Assembly (NCBI GenBank): GCA_964390805.1
Contig: CAYMKL010000022.1
Location: forward strand, 5,324-69,323
Length of the DNA stretch: 64,000 bases
Source of the DNA: CAYMKL01 sp964390805
Lineage (GTDB): Bacteria > Chloroflexota > Anaerolineae > VGOG01
Direction of reading: 5' to 3'
The first letter of the stretch is position 1. Every line of letters begins with the position of its first letter. The translations under genes were made by a program, and so were the position numbers. Shown here one piece after another: positions 24,615 to 33,212 of the stretch. The notes beneath the pieces are model-generated. The model ran no database searches. It was not told where the DNA came from and was given only the letters and a program-made list of their open reading frames with translations.

Positions 24615-25634
24615 GTGAGACGTAGACCCACTATCAAAGACGTGGCTGCCCGTGCTGGCGTTTCCCGCCAGACGGTGTCTCGGGTAGTCAATGACAAAGG
24701 TGAAGTCAGCGCCGAAACGCGCGCCCGCGTGTTGGCGGCAATTGATGAACTGGGCTACCGTCCCAGCGCCGTCGCTCGGAGCATGGTCGCGGGGCGCACC
24801 TGCACACTTGGTTGCATCTCGCCGAATCTCGTTGACTACACCTTTGCCAGTATCATCCAAAGCGCCCAGGCGGAAGCCCGCCGCCAAGGCTATTTCATTC
24901 TCACCGGCAGCGCGCCGTCGGAAGCTGACGTAGAAGCACTGTTAGAAGAGATGCTACTCCGCCAGATAGATGGCCTGCTGGTCGTCAACCCCCATGCCGA
25001 CGATCGGTATCGCTATTTTCTTCCCCTTGTCGAGACAGGCGTGTCGGTCGTTTATCTAAACAACACACCCCAACAACATGAACCGGTTTCCTCGGTTCGC
25101 TGCGATGATCATGAAGGTGGCTATCTGGCCACTCGGTATTTGATTGAGCTGGGCCATACCGCCATCGCCACCCTCGTCGGTCCTGACAACGAGCAATGTA
25201 CCTTAGACCGGCTGGCCGGTTACCGCCAGGCATTGACAGAGGCCGACCTGACCTTTGAATCCGCGCTGACAGCCAGCGGCAACTGGTCGGCTACTTCGGG
25301 GTATCAGGCTGTCCAATGGCTGTTGGCCGCGAACCGGCCACTTTCTGCCATCTTCGCCCAAAACGATCGCATGGCGGTGGGTGCCATCCGTGCTCTGCGA
25401 GAAGCCGGCCTCCAGGTGCCCCACGCCGTTTCTGTCATCGGCTTCGACGATATCCCCCTTGCCTCCTATTTCGATCCCCCTTTGACTACACTCCGCCAAC
25501 CACTGGAAGAATCTGGGCGGCAGGCCGCACGCCTGCTCATCGAAACCATCCGGGACCCAGACCGTCCACCTGAGCAGGTCTTGACCCACGCCTCTCTGAT
25601 CGAACGGGCTTCGTGCGCGCCGCTGCGCCCGTGA
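24615..25634 (+). CDS. LacI-family transcriptional regulator
   Basis: A 339-residue repressor. The N-terminal helix-turn-helix and hinge helix are TIKDVAARAGVSRQTVSRVV and LGYRPSAVARSM, followed by a periplasmic-binding-protein-like sugar sensor (LGCISPNLVDYTF to VIGFDDIPLASYF and a final TTLRQPLEESGRQAARLL). The GTG start at 24615 follows AGGGGG by about 7 nt; the upstream open frame in the same phase runs through promoter and operator and cannot be coding. It is the first gene of the galactoside/glycerol-type locus. The inducer is probably a sugar taken up by the adjacent ABC importer. Confidence 0.93.
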   Translation: MRRRPTIKDVAARAGVSRQTVSRVVNDKGEVSAETRARVLAAIDELGYRPSAVARSMVAGRTCTLGCISPNLVDYTFASIIQSAQAEARRQGYFILTGSAPSEADVEALLEEMLLRQIDGLLVVNPHADDRYRYFLPLVETGVSVVYLNNTPQQHEPVSSVRCDDHEGGYLATRYLIELGHTAIATLVGPDNEQCTLDRLAGYRQALTEADLTFESALTASGNWSATSGYQAVQWLLAANRPLSAIFAQNDRMAVGAIRALREAGLQVPHAVSVIGFDDIPLASYFDPPLTTLRQPLEESGRQAARLLIETIRDPDRPPEQVLTHASLIERASCAPLRP

Positions 25635-25730
25635 AAGGAGATGCCTATCGAAAAAAAGCAGTCCATGTACTACAAGCACGCCCTTCACCAAAAACAACAA
25701 CTCAATCTGAAAACGGGAGGAGATCCAAAA

Positions 25731-27119
25731 ATGAGAAACAAGCTGTTTGCGCTACTGCTGGTTGCGACTATTCTGGGCTCGCTGGCTGCCTGCGCCGCGC
25801 CCACCCCAGAGGTGATCGAGAAGGAGGTCATCGTCGAGAAAGAGGTCCCGGTCACCGTTGAGGTAGAGAAGGAAAAGGTGGTCGAGAAGAAGGTCATTGA
25901 GACCGTGGTGGTTGAGAAAGAGAGGGAGGTAGAGGTCTCGAAGAAAATCGTGATCTACAACTCCTACATGACTGACCCAGGGGCTCGCGAGGCCGACGCC
26001 GAGCAGGTGCAGATGTTCATGAACGCCAACCCTGGCATTGAGGTGATGCACAGCGCAGTCGCCCATGAGGACTTCAAGCAGGCCATCCGCGCCTACCTGA
26101 CCGCCTCGACCCCGCCGGACGTGATGACCTGGTTCGCTGGCAACCGGGCCCGCTTCTTCATTGACAAGGGCCTGATCATGGACATCAGCGACGTTTGGGA
26201 GGACGAGGGATGGAATGAAACCTTCCCCGCTGGCTTCCGTGCTATGAGCAGCGTGGGTGACAAGCAGTACTTCCTGCCCGCGAGCTGGTACTGGTGGGCC
26301 ATCTACTATCGCAAGGATATCTTCGACCAGTACGGCCTGGAAACACCCACCACGTGGGACGAGTTCTTGGCGCTCTGCGAAACCCTCAAGTCGAACGGAG
26401 TCACGCCCATCACCATCGGCACCAAGTGGCGCTGGACCGCTGCTGCCTGGTTCGACTACCTCAACATGCGCGTCAACGGGCCTGAGTTCCACATCAACCT
26501 GATGTTGGGCACGGAGAAGTACGACGATCCGCGCGTGCTGAAGGTCTTCGCCGACTACTGGGCGCCGCTGATCGAGAAAGGCTACTTCATTGACGCCCCC
26601 GCTTCCTACACCTGGCAGGAGGGATTGAATTTCCTGGCCAGCGGCGAGGCGGCTATGTACCTGATGGGCGACTTCCTACGCGACGTCTACCCTGCAGAAG
26701 AGGTTGAAAAGATTGACTTCTTCCGCTTCCCCATCATTGATCCCGCCGTGCCCGTCGGTGAGGACGCACCTACTGACGGCTACTTCATCGCTGCCAACGC
26801 GCAACACTTGGAGGAAGGCAAGGCTCTACTGGCCTATTTCGGTTCAGCCGAGGGGCAGCAGTTCTTCGCCGATACACTGGGACGTCTACCGACCAACATG
26901 GAGGTGGACACCAGCGGCTTTACCGACATGCAGCGGAAGGGCCTGGAGCTGATCCAGGGCGCGGACTTCGTAGCCCAGTTCTACGACCGCGACACCACGC
27001 CCGAAATGGCCGACGAGGGCATGAACGGCATGATGGAGTTCTGGGACAACCCGGACAGCATCGGAGATATCCTGGCCCGTCTGGAGCAAGTACGGCAGGA
27101 AGTCTTTGCCGAAGAGTAG
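25731..27119 (+). CDS. Carbohydrate ABC transporter substrate-binding lipoprotein, family 1
   Basis: A 462-residue sugar-binding protein. It begins MRNKLFALLLVATILGSLAAC with a lipobox at LAAC, followed by about 50 residues of EVEKE repeats, then an SBP family 1 domain (KIVIYNSYMTDPGAREADAE to LARLEQVRQEVFAEE). AGGAG lies about 9 nt before the ATG at 25731; a longer ORF upstream lacks support. It delivers sugar to the two permeases at 28448-30190. No ATPase gene is present, so a shared MsmK/UgpC-type ATPase is implied. Confidence 0.92.
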   Translation: MRNKLFALLLVATILGSLAACAAPTPEVIEKEVIVEKEVPVTVEVEKEKVVEKKVIETVVVEKEREVEVSKKIVIYNSYMTDPGAREADAEQVQMFMNANPGIEVMHSAVAHEDFKQAIRAYLTASTPPDVMTWFAGNRARFFIDKGLIMDISDVWEDEGWNETFPAGFRAMSSVGDKQYFLPASWYWWAIYYRKDIFDQYGLETPTTWDEFLALCETLKSNGVTPITIGTKWRWTAAAWFDYLNMRVNGPEFHINLMLGTEKYDDPRVLKVFADYWAPLIEKGYFIDAPASYTWQEGLNFLASGEAAMYLMGDFLRDVYPAEEVEKIDFFRFPIIDPAVPVGEDAPTDGYFIAANAQHLEEGKALLAYFGSAEGQQFFADTLGRLPTNMEVDTSGFTDMQRKGLELIQGADFVAQFYDRDTTPEMADEGMNGMMEFWDNPDSIGDILARLEQVRQEVFAEE

Positions 27120-27137
27120 TCCCATACTGTAACAACA

Positions 27138-27168
27138 GAGGAGCCCGTGAGTCATCTGCGGGCTCCTC
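27138..27168 (+). terminator. Hairpin after the sugar-binding protein gene
   Basis: GAGGAGCCCG and CGGGCTCCTC form a perfect 10-bp stem with an 11-nt loop, followed by GTTTC, 18 nt after the stop codon. It probably allows partial read-through so that the binding protein is made in excess over the permeases. Confidence 0.75.
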
Positions 27169-27194
27169 GTTTCATAAACAGTCGAGCTTGACAA

Positions 27195-27352
27195 ATCGTG
27201 CACTTACTACCCGACATCGAGAATCAGAAACCAGGTTTTTCTCTTGCAAAGCATTCTTGGGCACCCCAGTGGGTTCAAAAAGCAGTCACCCGCTTGGTTC
27301 AGACGACAAAAAACCTGGTTTCTCTCCAAATGTCGGGTAGTGAGATCGTGCA
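27195..27352. mobile_element. MITE-like element with terminal inverted repeats and target duplication
   Basis: A 142-bp element (27203-27344) bounded by CTTACTACCCGACAT and the inverse of CTCACTACCCGACAT (14 of 15 match). The pairing extends inward to a second block, AGAAACCAGGTTTTT. It is flanked on both sides by the 8-bp direct repeat ATCGTGCA (27195-27202 and 27345-27352), as expected of a target-site duplication. No transposase is encoded, so it would have moved using one in trans. Confidence 0.8.
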
Positions 27353-27382
27353 TGATGACCAAGACGACAGAGGGCCACTACC

Positions 27383-28372
27383 ATGAGCGCGACATTTGCC
27401 AGATGGTTAGGGAGATCCGGCATCCAAGTGAGTGCAATGGGTTTGGGTTGCTGGGCAATCGGAGGACCGCTTTGGGCCGGAGACGACGCCGTGGGTTGGG
27501 GGGAGGTGGACGACAATGAATCAATCCGCGCCATACAGCGCGCCCTCCATCTCGGAGTCAGTTTCTTTGACACTGCCGACGTGTACGGCGCGGGTCACAG
27601 TGAGCGTGTGCTTGGTCGTGCCCTGGCAGGCCATCGCGACCAAGTCGTGATTGCCACCAAGTTCGGCAACACGTTTGACGAAGCCACTCGCCAGATCACC
27701 GGCTCCGACGCATCACCCGAGTACATCCGCCAGGCATGTGAAGCCTCTCTACAACGCCTGAACACCGACTATATTGACCTGTACCAGTTCCATCTGAATG
27801 ACTACGATCCCAATCACGCAGGTGCTGTACGCGACGTGGTGGAGGAATTGGTCACCGAGGGAAAAATCCGTCAATATGGTTGGAGCACCGACTTTCCAGA
27901 ACGCGGCCGCGTCTTTGCCGAAGGGCCAAACTGTACTGCCATCCAGCATCAGATGAATGTGCTAGAGGACGCCGCGCCAATGATCGCGCTATGCGAGCAG
28001 TTGGGCCTGGCCAGCATCAACCGCGGCCCGCTGGCGATGGGCCTGCTCACTGGAAAGTACCGAGCGGACTCGAAACTGGCCTCCGACGACGTGAGGGGCG
28101 ATAAGAGCCCAGCTTGGATGCAGTACTTCAGGGACGGCAGGCCCAACCCAGAGTGGCTCCAGAAGCTCGAGGCAACACGTGAGATCCTCACGACTGGTGG
28201 TCGCACCCTTGCTCAGGGAGCGCTGGCCTGGATCTGGGCGCGGAGTGAGCGGACAATTCCCATTCCCGGCTTCAGGACCGTGGCACAAGTTGAGGAGAAC
28301 ACAGCCGCGATGCAATTTGGGCCGCTAAGTGCCGAGCAGATGGGTGAAATAGACATGCTACTGAGTCGTTGA
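27383..28372 (+). CDS. Aldo/keto reductase
   Basis: A 329-residue AKR-fold oxidoreductase using NADPH. Catalytic tetrad segments are visible: FFDTADVYGAGHSERVLGRA (Asp, Tyr), VVIATKFGN (Lys) and LYQFHLNDYD (His). The C-terminus carries the IPIPGFRTVAQVEENTAAM cofactor loop. It lies between the sugar-binding protein and the permeases, so it probably acts on the imported sugar or its aldehyde/keto derivative. Family and fold are certain; the substrate is not. Confidence 0.9.
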   Translation: MSATFARWLGRSGIQVSAMGLGCWAIGGPLWAGDDAVGWGEVDDNESIRAIQRALHLGVSFFDTADVYGAGHSERVLGRALAGHRDQVVIATKFGNTFDEATRQITGSDASPEYIRQACEASLQRLNTDYIDLYQFHLNDYDPNHAGAVRDVVEELVTEGKIRQYGWSTDFPERGRVFAEGPNCTAIQHQMNVLEDAAPMIALCEQLGLASINRGPLAMGLLTGKYRADSKLASDDVRGDKSPAWMQYFRDGRPNPEWLQKLEATREILTTGGRTLAQGALAWIWARSERTIPIPGFRTVAQVEENTAAMQFGPLSAEQMGEIDMLLSR

Positions 28373-28447
28373 TCGGTTCCCACCAGAAGTTCTCGAACGT
28401 TCTCGACAGGATTGAATCCTGAGTTTGTCTTAAGGAGGTCCAATGCT

Positions 28448-29332
28448 ATGACTCGCAGTAAACGCCTCTCTCAATTGACGCCGTATCTGTTCCTGATTGT
28501 GCCCTTGATCATCTACCTGATCTGGGTCATCGGGCCAATGTTCTATACGTTCTTCCTCAGTCTGACCGACTGGGACGGCCTATCCAGTCCAGTTTTCATC
28601 GGCTTGAAAAACTATCAGAAGCTGTTCAAGGACCCCGTTTTCTTTGTCTCCCTCAAAAACAACCTCAAGTGGGTGCTCAGCTTCATCACCATACCGGTGG
28701 TGGCGGGCCTGGCCCTGGCCATGGCCCTCAATCGGGCTATCCCCTTGGAAAGGTTTTTCAAAGCCAGCTTCTACTCGCCCCTGGTGCTTTCCCTGGTTGT
28801 CTGCGGCCTCATCTGGTCGTGGATGTATCACCCGGCCAGCGGCCTGATCAATGAGACGCTGCGGGCGGTGGGCCTGGATTCGTGGGCCAAAGGATGGTTA
28901 AGCGACAAGAACCTAGTCATGTGGGCCGTGATTATGGTGGCCATCTGGCGCCAGGTGGGGTACGTGATGGTTCTCTACCTGGCTGGCCTACAAGGCGTGG
29001 ATCCTGGCCTGGTGGATGCTTCCAAAGTAGATGGCTGCAACAGTTGGCATACCTTTCGACACGTTATCTTTCCGCTGTTGGCCCCGGTTACAGTGATCGT
29101 CATCGTGATCAGCATCATAGACTCGCTGCGCGCCTTCGACCTGGTGTCGGTCATGACGCGGGGCGGACCTTATAACTCTTCCAGTGTGCTGGCCAACTTC
29201 ATGTACATCGAGGCCTTCAACAACTACAAGATGGGTTATGGCGCCGCCATCTCTGTGATCCTGTTCCTCATCAGCCTGGTGTTCATCTTCATCTACCTAT
29301 CGCGGGTGCTGCAAGCCGAGATGGAGTACTAG
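28448..29332 (+). CDS. Sugar ABC transporter permease, MalF/UgpA type
   Basis: A 294-residue permease with six predicted helices, beginning MTRSKRLSQLTPYLFLIVPL. The EAA loop is visible as LVDASKVDGCNSWHTFRHVI, followed by the conserved FPLLAPV. A perfect AAGGAGG stands 9 nt before the ATG at 28448; a longer frame from 28412 is less likely. It is partnered with the next gene, 18 nt downstream. Confidence 0.92.
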   Translation: MTRSKRLSQLTPYLFLIVPLIIYLIWVIGPMFYTFFLSLTDWDGLSSPVFIGLKNYQKLFKDPVFFVSLKNNLKWVLSFITIPVVAGLALAMALNRAIPLERFFKASFYSPLVLSLVVCGLIWSWMYHPASGLINETLRAVGLDSWAKGWLSDKNLVMWAVIMVAIWRQVGYVMVLYLAGLQGVDPGLVDASKVDGCNSWHTFRHVIFPLLAPVTVIVIVISIIDSLRAFDLVSVMTRGGPYNSSSVLANFMYIEAFNNYKMGYGAAISVILFLISLVFIFIYLSRVLQAEMEY

Positions 29333-29350
29333 ATCAGGAGGAAAATGGTC

Positions 29351-30190
29351 ATGACGAAGAAGTTCTTCAGCTCTCCGTGGCGTACACTGGGTTTCTTCTT
29401 GCTGATGCTGATAACCCTCATCTGGTTGTTGCCCTTTATCACAGCCATCCTCACGTCTTTCCGCACCAACCAGGACATCGTGGCGCGGGGGTTCATGGCG
29501 CTGCCCAAAGAGATCAACTTGGATAGCTTTAAGGTGGCCTGGGAACGCGGCGGCCTGAGTCGCTACGTGCCCAACAGTTTCATCATCACCCTTCCCTCGT
29601 TGGTGCTGACGCTGTTTCTCTCTTCCCTCTCCGCCTATGCCCTGGCCCGCTTTCGCTTCCGGGGCAATCGGTTGATCCTGTTGCTTTACGTCGGCGGCAT
29701 GATGCTACCCTTCCAGGTGCTGATGCTGCCCGTTTTCCGTCTCACCGATGCGTTGGGTCTATACGACACCTACATCGGCGTGATTGCTTTCCACACGGCG
29801 TTCCAACTGGGCTTCTGCACTTTCTTGCTGCGCAATTACATGCGCACCGTGCCCGGCGAGATCCTGGAGGCGGCGCGCATTGACGGTTGCGGCGAGTTCC
29901 GCATCTGGTGGCAGATCATGATGCCCCTCACCTTGCCAGCCATCGCTGCTCTGGCCACGCTGGAGTTCACCTGGATCTTCAATGACTACCTGTGGGCCAT
30001 CGTCCTACTGCGCAGCGACAAACTCAAGCCCGTCACGGCCGGCCTGGCGACCTTGCTGGGCCAGTACATCACGGACTGGACCGTTATCATCGCCGGTGCA
30101 TTGCTGGCGACGGTACCCACGGTGGTGGTGTTCATCTTCTTGCAGCGTTACTTCATCGAGGGGCTGACCTTGGGCGCGACGAAGGGGTAG
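29351..30190 (+). CDS. Sugar ABC transporter permease, MalG/UgpE type
   Basis: A 279-residue permease with the MalG-type N-terminal helix TLGFFLLMLITLIWLLPFIT and the EAA loop ILEAARIDGCGEFRIWWQIM. AGGAGG lies 9 nt before the ATG at 29351; an earlier in-frame ATG at 29345 is only 3 nt from it and so less likely. It forms the importer channel with the preceding permease. Confidence 0.92.
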   Translation: MTKKFFSSPWRTLGFFLLMLITLIWLLPFITAILTSFRTNQDIVARGFMALPKEINLDSFKVAWERGGLSRYVPNSFIITLPSLVLTLFLSSLSAYALARFRFRGNRLILLLYVGGMMLPFQVLMLPVFRLTDALGLYDTYIGVIAFHTAFQLGFCTFLLRNYMRTVPGEILEAARIDGCGEFRIWWQIMMPLTLPAIAALATLEFTWIFNDYLWAIVLLRSDKLKPVTAGLATLLGQYITDWTVIIAGALLATVPTVVVFIFLQRYFIEGLTLGATKG

Positions 30191-30224
30191 ACTCAGTAGA
30201 TGGAAGATTATCAAGAGTAGGGAC

Positions 30225-30252
30225 TTGACATTTCAGCGATACTGGCGATAAT
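30225..30252 (+). promoter_or_regulatory. Internal promoter before the araM-type gene
   Basis: TTGACA (30225-30230), a 16-nt spacer and GATAAT (30247-30252), in the 180-nt gap after the permease gene. It would let the AraM/kinase/GH42 genes be expressed apart from the importer. No copy of the LacI-type operator is seen here. Confidence 0.6.
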
Positions 30253-30370
30253 AGTCTTGTGCACCACGGGTAGCACGTGCCTCCGCTGCCAGCACTGGCC
30301 CGTTGAAGTTTCACACAAGCTCTTTTTTTGTGTTTTTCACCCCGCAAATGCTAAAGATAGGGGCGCAGTT

Positions 30371-31681
30371 ATGCTGGAACTAATCTACGGCCAAACGATT
30401 GAATGTGACTGCGGCAAGACCCATCACGTCGAGCCGCAGCGGGTCATTTACGAGAACGGTGCATTGAGCCGACTGCCTGAAGTTCTGTCGGAATACACGA
30501 CAGGGCGCCGGGTCGTTTTGCTGATGGACATCCGAACACGTGAGGTGGCTGGCCAAGAAGCGGCGGCACTACTGAGAGATGCCAACTGGGAGGTCTCCGA
30601 AATCGTCGTTCCGGACCCTGCCCAAGGAGCGTCGCCGATCTGTGATGACCACACGCACGACTGGCTTCTCCGTCGAATCGCCGCTGCCGATGTGGTTCTC
30701 CCCATCGGCAGCGGCGTGTTGAACGATCTCGGCAAGTGGACCGCTTTTGATCTGAATGTCCCCTATGTTTGCTTTGGGACGGCCGCTAGCATGAACGGCT
30801 ATGCTTCAGCGAATGTGGCGGCGACGATCAAGGGTGTAAAATCGCTTCTGTGGGCGCGTCCACCACGAACAGTTCTTTCCGACCCTGCCATTCTCCGCGA
30901 TGCGCCCTATGAACTGACCACCGCAGGGTTGGGGGACATCTTGGCCAAGTCGGTGAGTTCCGCCGATTGGCGCATGAACCACTTCCTGTTTGGGGATTAC
31001 TTCTGCGAGCGATCGGTTTCCCTGATTGCCGACATTGAGCCGTTGTACATGGATCATCCTGAGGATGTGCGGGAACGAAAGCCAAAGGCAATGGAGGCCC
31101 TGTTTCACGGCCTTCTCCTGACCGGCATCGCCATGACGATGGCTGAGACATCCTCTCCAGCTTCAGGCGGGGAGCACCTGGTTTCTCATACCCTGGATAT
31201 GATGTCTTCTCTCGATGGAGTGCCCCATGATTTGCACGGTAGACAGGTTGGACTGGGTACGGTGTTGGCTTCCGAGGTTTATCGCCGCGTCATCAGTCTG
31301 GAATCGCCCGACTTCTCTCGCGCCTCAATGGGTTTTGACAAGGAATTCTGGGGGGCGTTGGGAGATGGGGTCGAAACCCAATTCGCCCAGAAAGTGGCGC
31401 GGCTGCAGAAAGCAGCCGAGGTCCTTTCGCAAGGTGATTCGTGGGATCGTCTGCGTGAAGAGGTGGAGCCGTTTCTCCGCTCGCCAGAGCGAATCCGCAA
31501 CTGTCTGAAACGAGCCGACGCCGCCTATCGAGCCGAGGATCTCGGGTGCTCGCGAGAAAGACTCCTCCGTGCCGTGCTCCATCTGCATGAGATTCGTTCC
31601 CGCTTCACCGTCATAGACCTCGCTCGGCTGGTGGGTGTCCTTCCCCAGGCAGCGGCGGAAATCGTCGAGGAATGGTCTTAA
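30371..31681 (+). CDS. sn-Glycerol-1-phosphate dehydrogenase family protein (AraM-like)
   Basis: A 436-residue member of the iron-containing alcohol dehydrogenase-like/G1PDH family (AraM/EgsA). Relatives interconvert dihydroxyacetone phosphate and sn-glycerol-1-phosphate with NAD(P)H. The cofactor motif is LPIGSGVLNDLGKW, the metal region GTAASMNGYASANVAA, and metal His residues sit in SGGEHLVSHTLDM and DLHGRQVGLGTVLA. The position of the archaeal metal Asp reads Asn (SMNGY); I believe some bacterial AraM proteins share this. The ATG at 30371 begins MLELIYGQTIECDCGKTHHV, a typical AraM start. It is followed 4 nt later by the kinase gene. Confidence 0.85.
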   Translation: MLELIYGQTIECDCGKTHHVEPQRVIYENGALSRLPEVLSEYTTGRRVVLLMDIRTREVAGQEAAALLRDANWEVSEIVVPDPAQGASPICDDHTHDWLLRRIAAADVVLPIGSGVLNDLGKWTAFDLNVPYVCFGTAASMNGYASANVAATIKGVKSLLWARPPRTVLSDPAILRDAPYELTTAGLGDILAKSVSSADWRMNHFLFGDYFCERSVSLIADIEPLYMDHPEDVRERKPKAMEALFHGLLLTGIAMTMAETSSPASGGEHLVSHTLDMMSSLDGVPHDLHGRQVGLGTVLASEVYRRVISLESPDFSRASMGFDKEFWGALGDGVETQFAQKVARLQKAAEVLSQGDSWDRLREEVEPFLRSPERIRNCLKRADAAYRAEDLGCSRERLLRAVLHLHEIRSRFTVIDLARLVGVLPQAAAEIVEEWS

Positions 31682-31685
31682 AGAC

Positions 31686-33191
31686 GTGTCCAACCAACCC
31701 TATCTCTTAGGAATTGATCAAGGCAGCAGTGGTAGCCGCGCACTCGTCCTGGATCCAGACGGACAGGTGCGCGGCTACGGTTATCGGCCCCTGGCAGGCA
31801 TCCACCCTCATCCCGGTTGGGTCGAACATGCCCCGGTGTCCGTAATTGTGGGGGTGGCAGAGGCCGTCACCGAGGCGCTCGAACGGGCCAACTGCCGCGC
31901 CTCCGACATTGCAGCCTGTGGCATTGCCTGCCAGCGTAACACCGACTTTGCCTGGGATGCTCAAACGGGCCGCCCGCTGGCCAACGCCATCAGTTGGCAA
32001 GACTTGCGCACCTTGCCGATGCTGGACGAGCTGGCGGCCTGGCCGCTGGCAGACCAATGCCGCCGCAGACTGGGTTATGCCCCTGGTCCCTACAGCTCGG
32101 CCTTGCACATGGCCTGGCGTATGCGGCACGAACCATCGGTGATTGACGCGACCCGCACGGGGCGCCTGCGTCTGGGTCTCTCGGCGGCGTGGCTGCTGAC
32201 CGCAAGGGGGAATCCCAGCGCACACCAGATGGACTACTCGCTGGTGCAGGCCATGGGCGTGTACGACTTTCGGGCGCAACGTCTCTGGGATGAGTGGCTG
32301 GATTTCCTGGGCGTGCCGCGCGCTGCGCTCCCGCAGGCAGTACCCACGGTCTATGATTTCGGGACGTTGGGGGTGGCTGCCCCCGATGGTAGCACGACAG
32401 ACGTGCCCATCATGGCCATGATCGGCAATGAGCAGGCTGCATTATTCGGTCACGATTGTCGCTTCCCCGGCGATGCGGAGTGCACTCATGGCACGGCGTC
32501 CTTCGTGGACGTTTTCATGGGCAGTCATGCACCAGATCAAGATAAGATCAACGTCTACTTCGCCTGGCACCTGGGCGACGCGCCGACTTATTGCCTGGAG
32601 GCAGACACGACGGTCAGCGGTGCGGTGATTCGTTGGATGCGGGAACAGGCCCAGCTCTTCGACCATGATGATGAGGTCGGACGACTGGCCGCTTCGGTGC
32701 CGGACTCAGCCGGGGTGGTGTTCGTCCCGGCCTTCACGGGACTGAACGTGCCGTATAATGACCGCAATGCCCGTGGCACGATACTGGGATTAACCTTGAG
32801 CAGCGGGCGCGCTCACATTGCGCGTGCTTTTCTGGAATCGCTGGGCTACCAAGTGCAGGAGATCCTCGACACAATCTACACTGAGACCGGCTTGCGCGTG
32901 GAGCGTTTGCATCTGGGTGGGGGCATCTCTACCAGCGATGAGGCATGCCAGATCATGGCCGACCAGCTTGGCATCCCCACGGTGCGCCCTACCTTCACCG
33001 AAACCGCCGCCCGCGCTGCTGCACTGCTGGCTGGCCTAGGCGCTGGGGTCTGGGCCGACGTCTCAGATCTGCCGCCCCCGCCCGGTGGGTTTACCCTGTT
33101 TGAGCCGCGCATTTCCGCTGACCAGCGCGAGGCCAACTATGCCCGCTGGAAGCGTGCTGTGGATTGCGTTCGGGCCTGGGGACAGGGCTAG
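31686..33191 (+). CDS. FGGY-family kinase, glycerol-kinase-like with altered catalytic residues
   Basis: A 501-residue FGGY kinase with strong glycerol-kinase features: LLGIDQGSSGSRALVLD (phosphate loop), HPGWVEHAPVSV, NAISWQDLRT, VFVPAFTGLNVPYNDRNARG and LHLGGGISTSDEACQIMADQ. Two positions differ from GlpK: the glycerol-contacting Arg-Glu pair (NQRETT in GlpK) reads CQRNTD, and the catalytic-base segment GDQQAALFG reads GNEQAALFG, so the Asp is Asn. It may have an unusual substrate, use the adjacent Glu, or be impaired. The start is GTG at 31686, four bases after the araM-type stop. No better start exists in frame. Confidence 0.85.
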   Translation: MSNQPYLLGIDQGSSGSRALVLDPDGQVRGYGYRPLAGIHPHPGWVEHAPVSVIVGVAEAVTEALERANCRASDIAACGIACQRNTDFAWDAQTGRPLANAISWQDLRTLPMLDELAAWPLADQCRRRLGYAPGPYSSALHMAWRMRHEPSVIDATRTGRLRLGLSAAWLLTARGNPSAHQMDYSLVQAMGVYDFRAQRLWDEWLDFLGVPRAALPQAVPTVYDFGTLGVAAPDGSTTDVPIMAMIGNEQAALFGHDCRFPGDAECTHGTASFVDVFMGSHAPDQDKINVYFAWHLGDAPTYCLEADTTVSGAVIRWMREQAQLFDHDDEVGRLAASVPDSAGVVFVPAFTGLNVPYNDRNARGTILGLTLSSGRAHIARAFLESLGYQVQEILDTIYTETGLRVERLHLGGGISTSDEACQIMADQLGIPTVRPTFTETAARAAALLAGLGAGVWADVSDLPPPPGGFTLFEPRISADQREANYARWKRAVDCVRAWGQG

Positions 33192-33212
33192 GTTGACTGG
33201 ATATGGAGGGAG

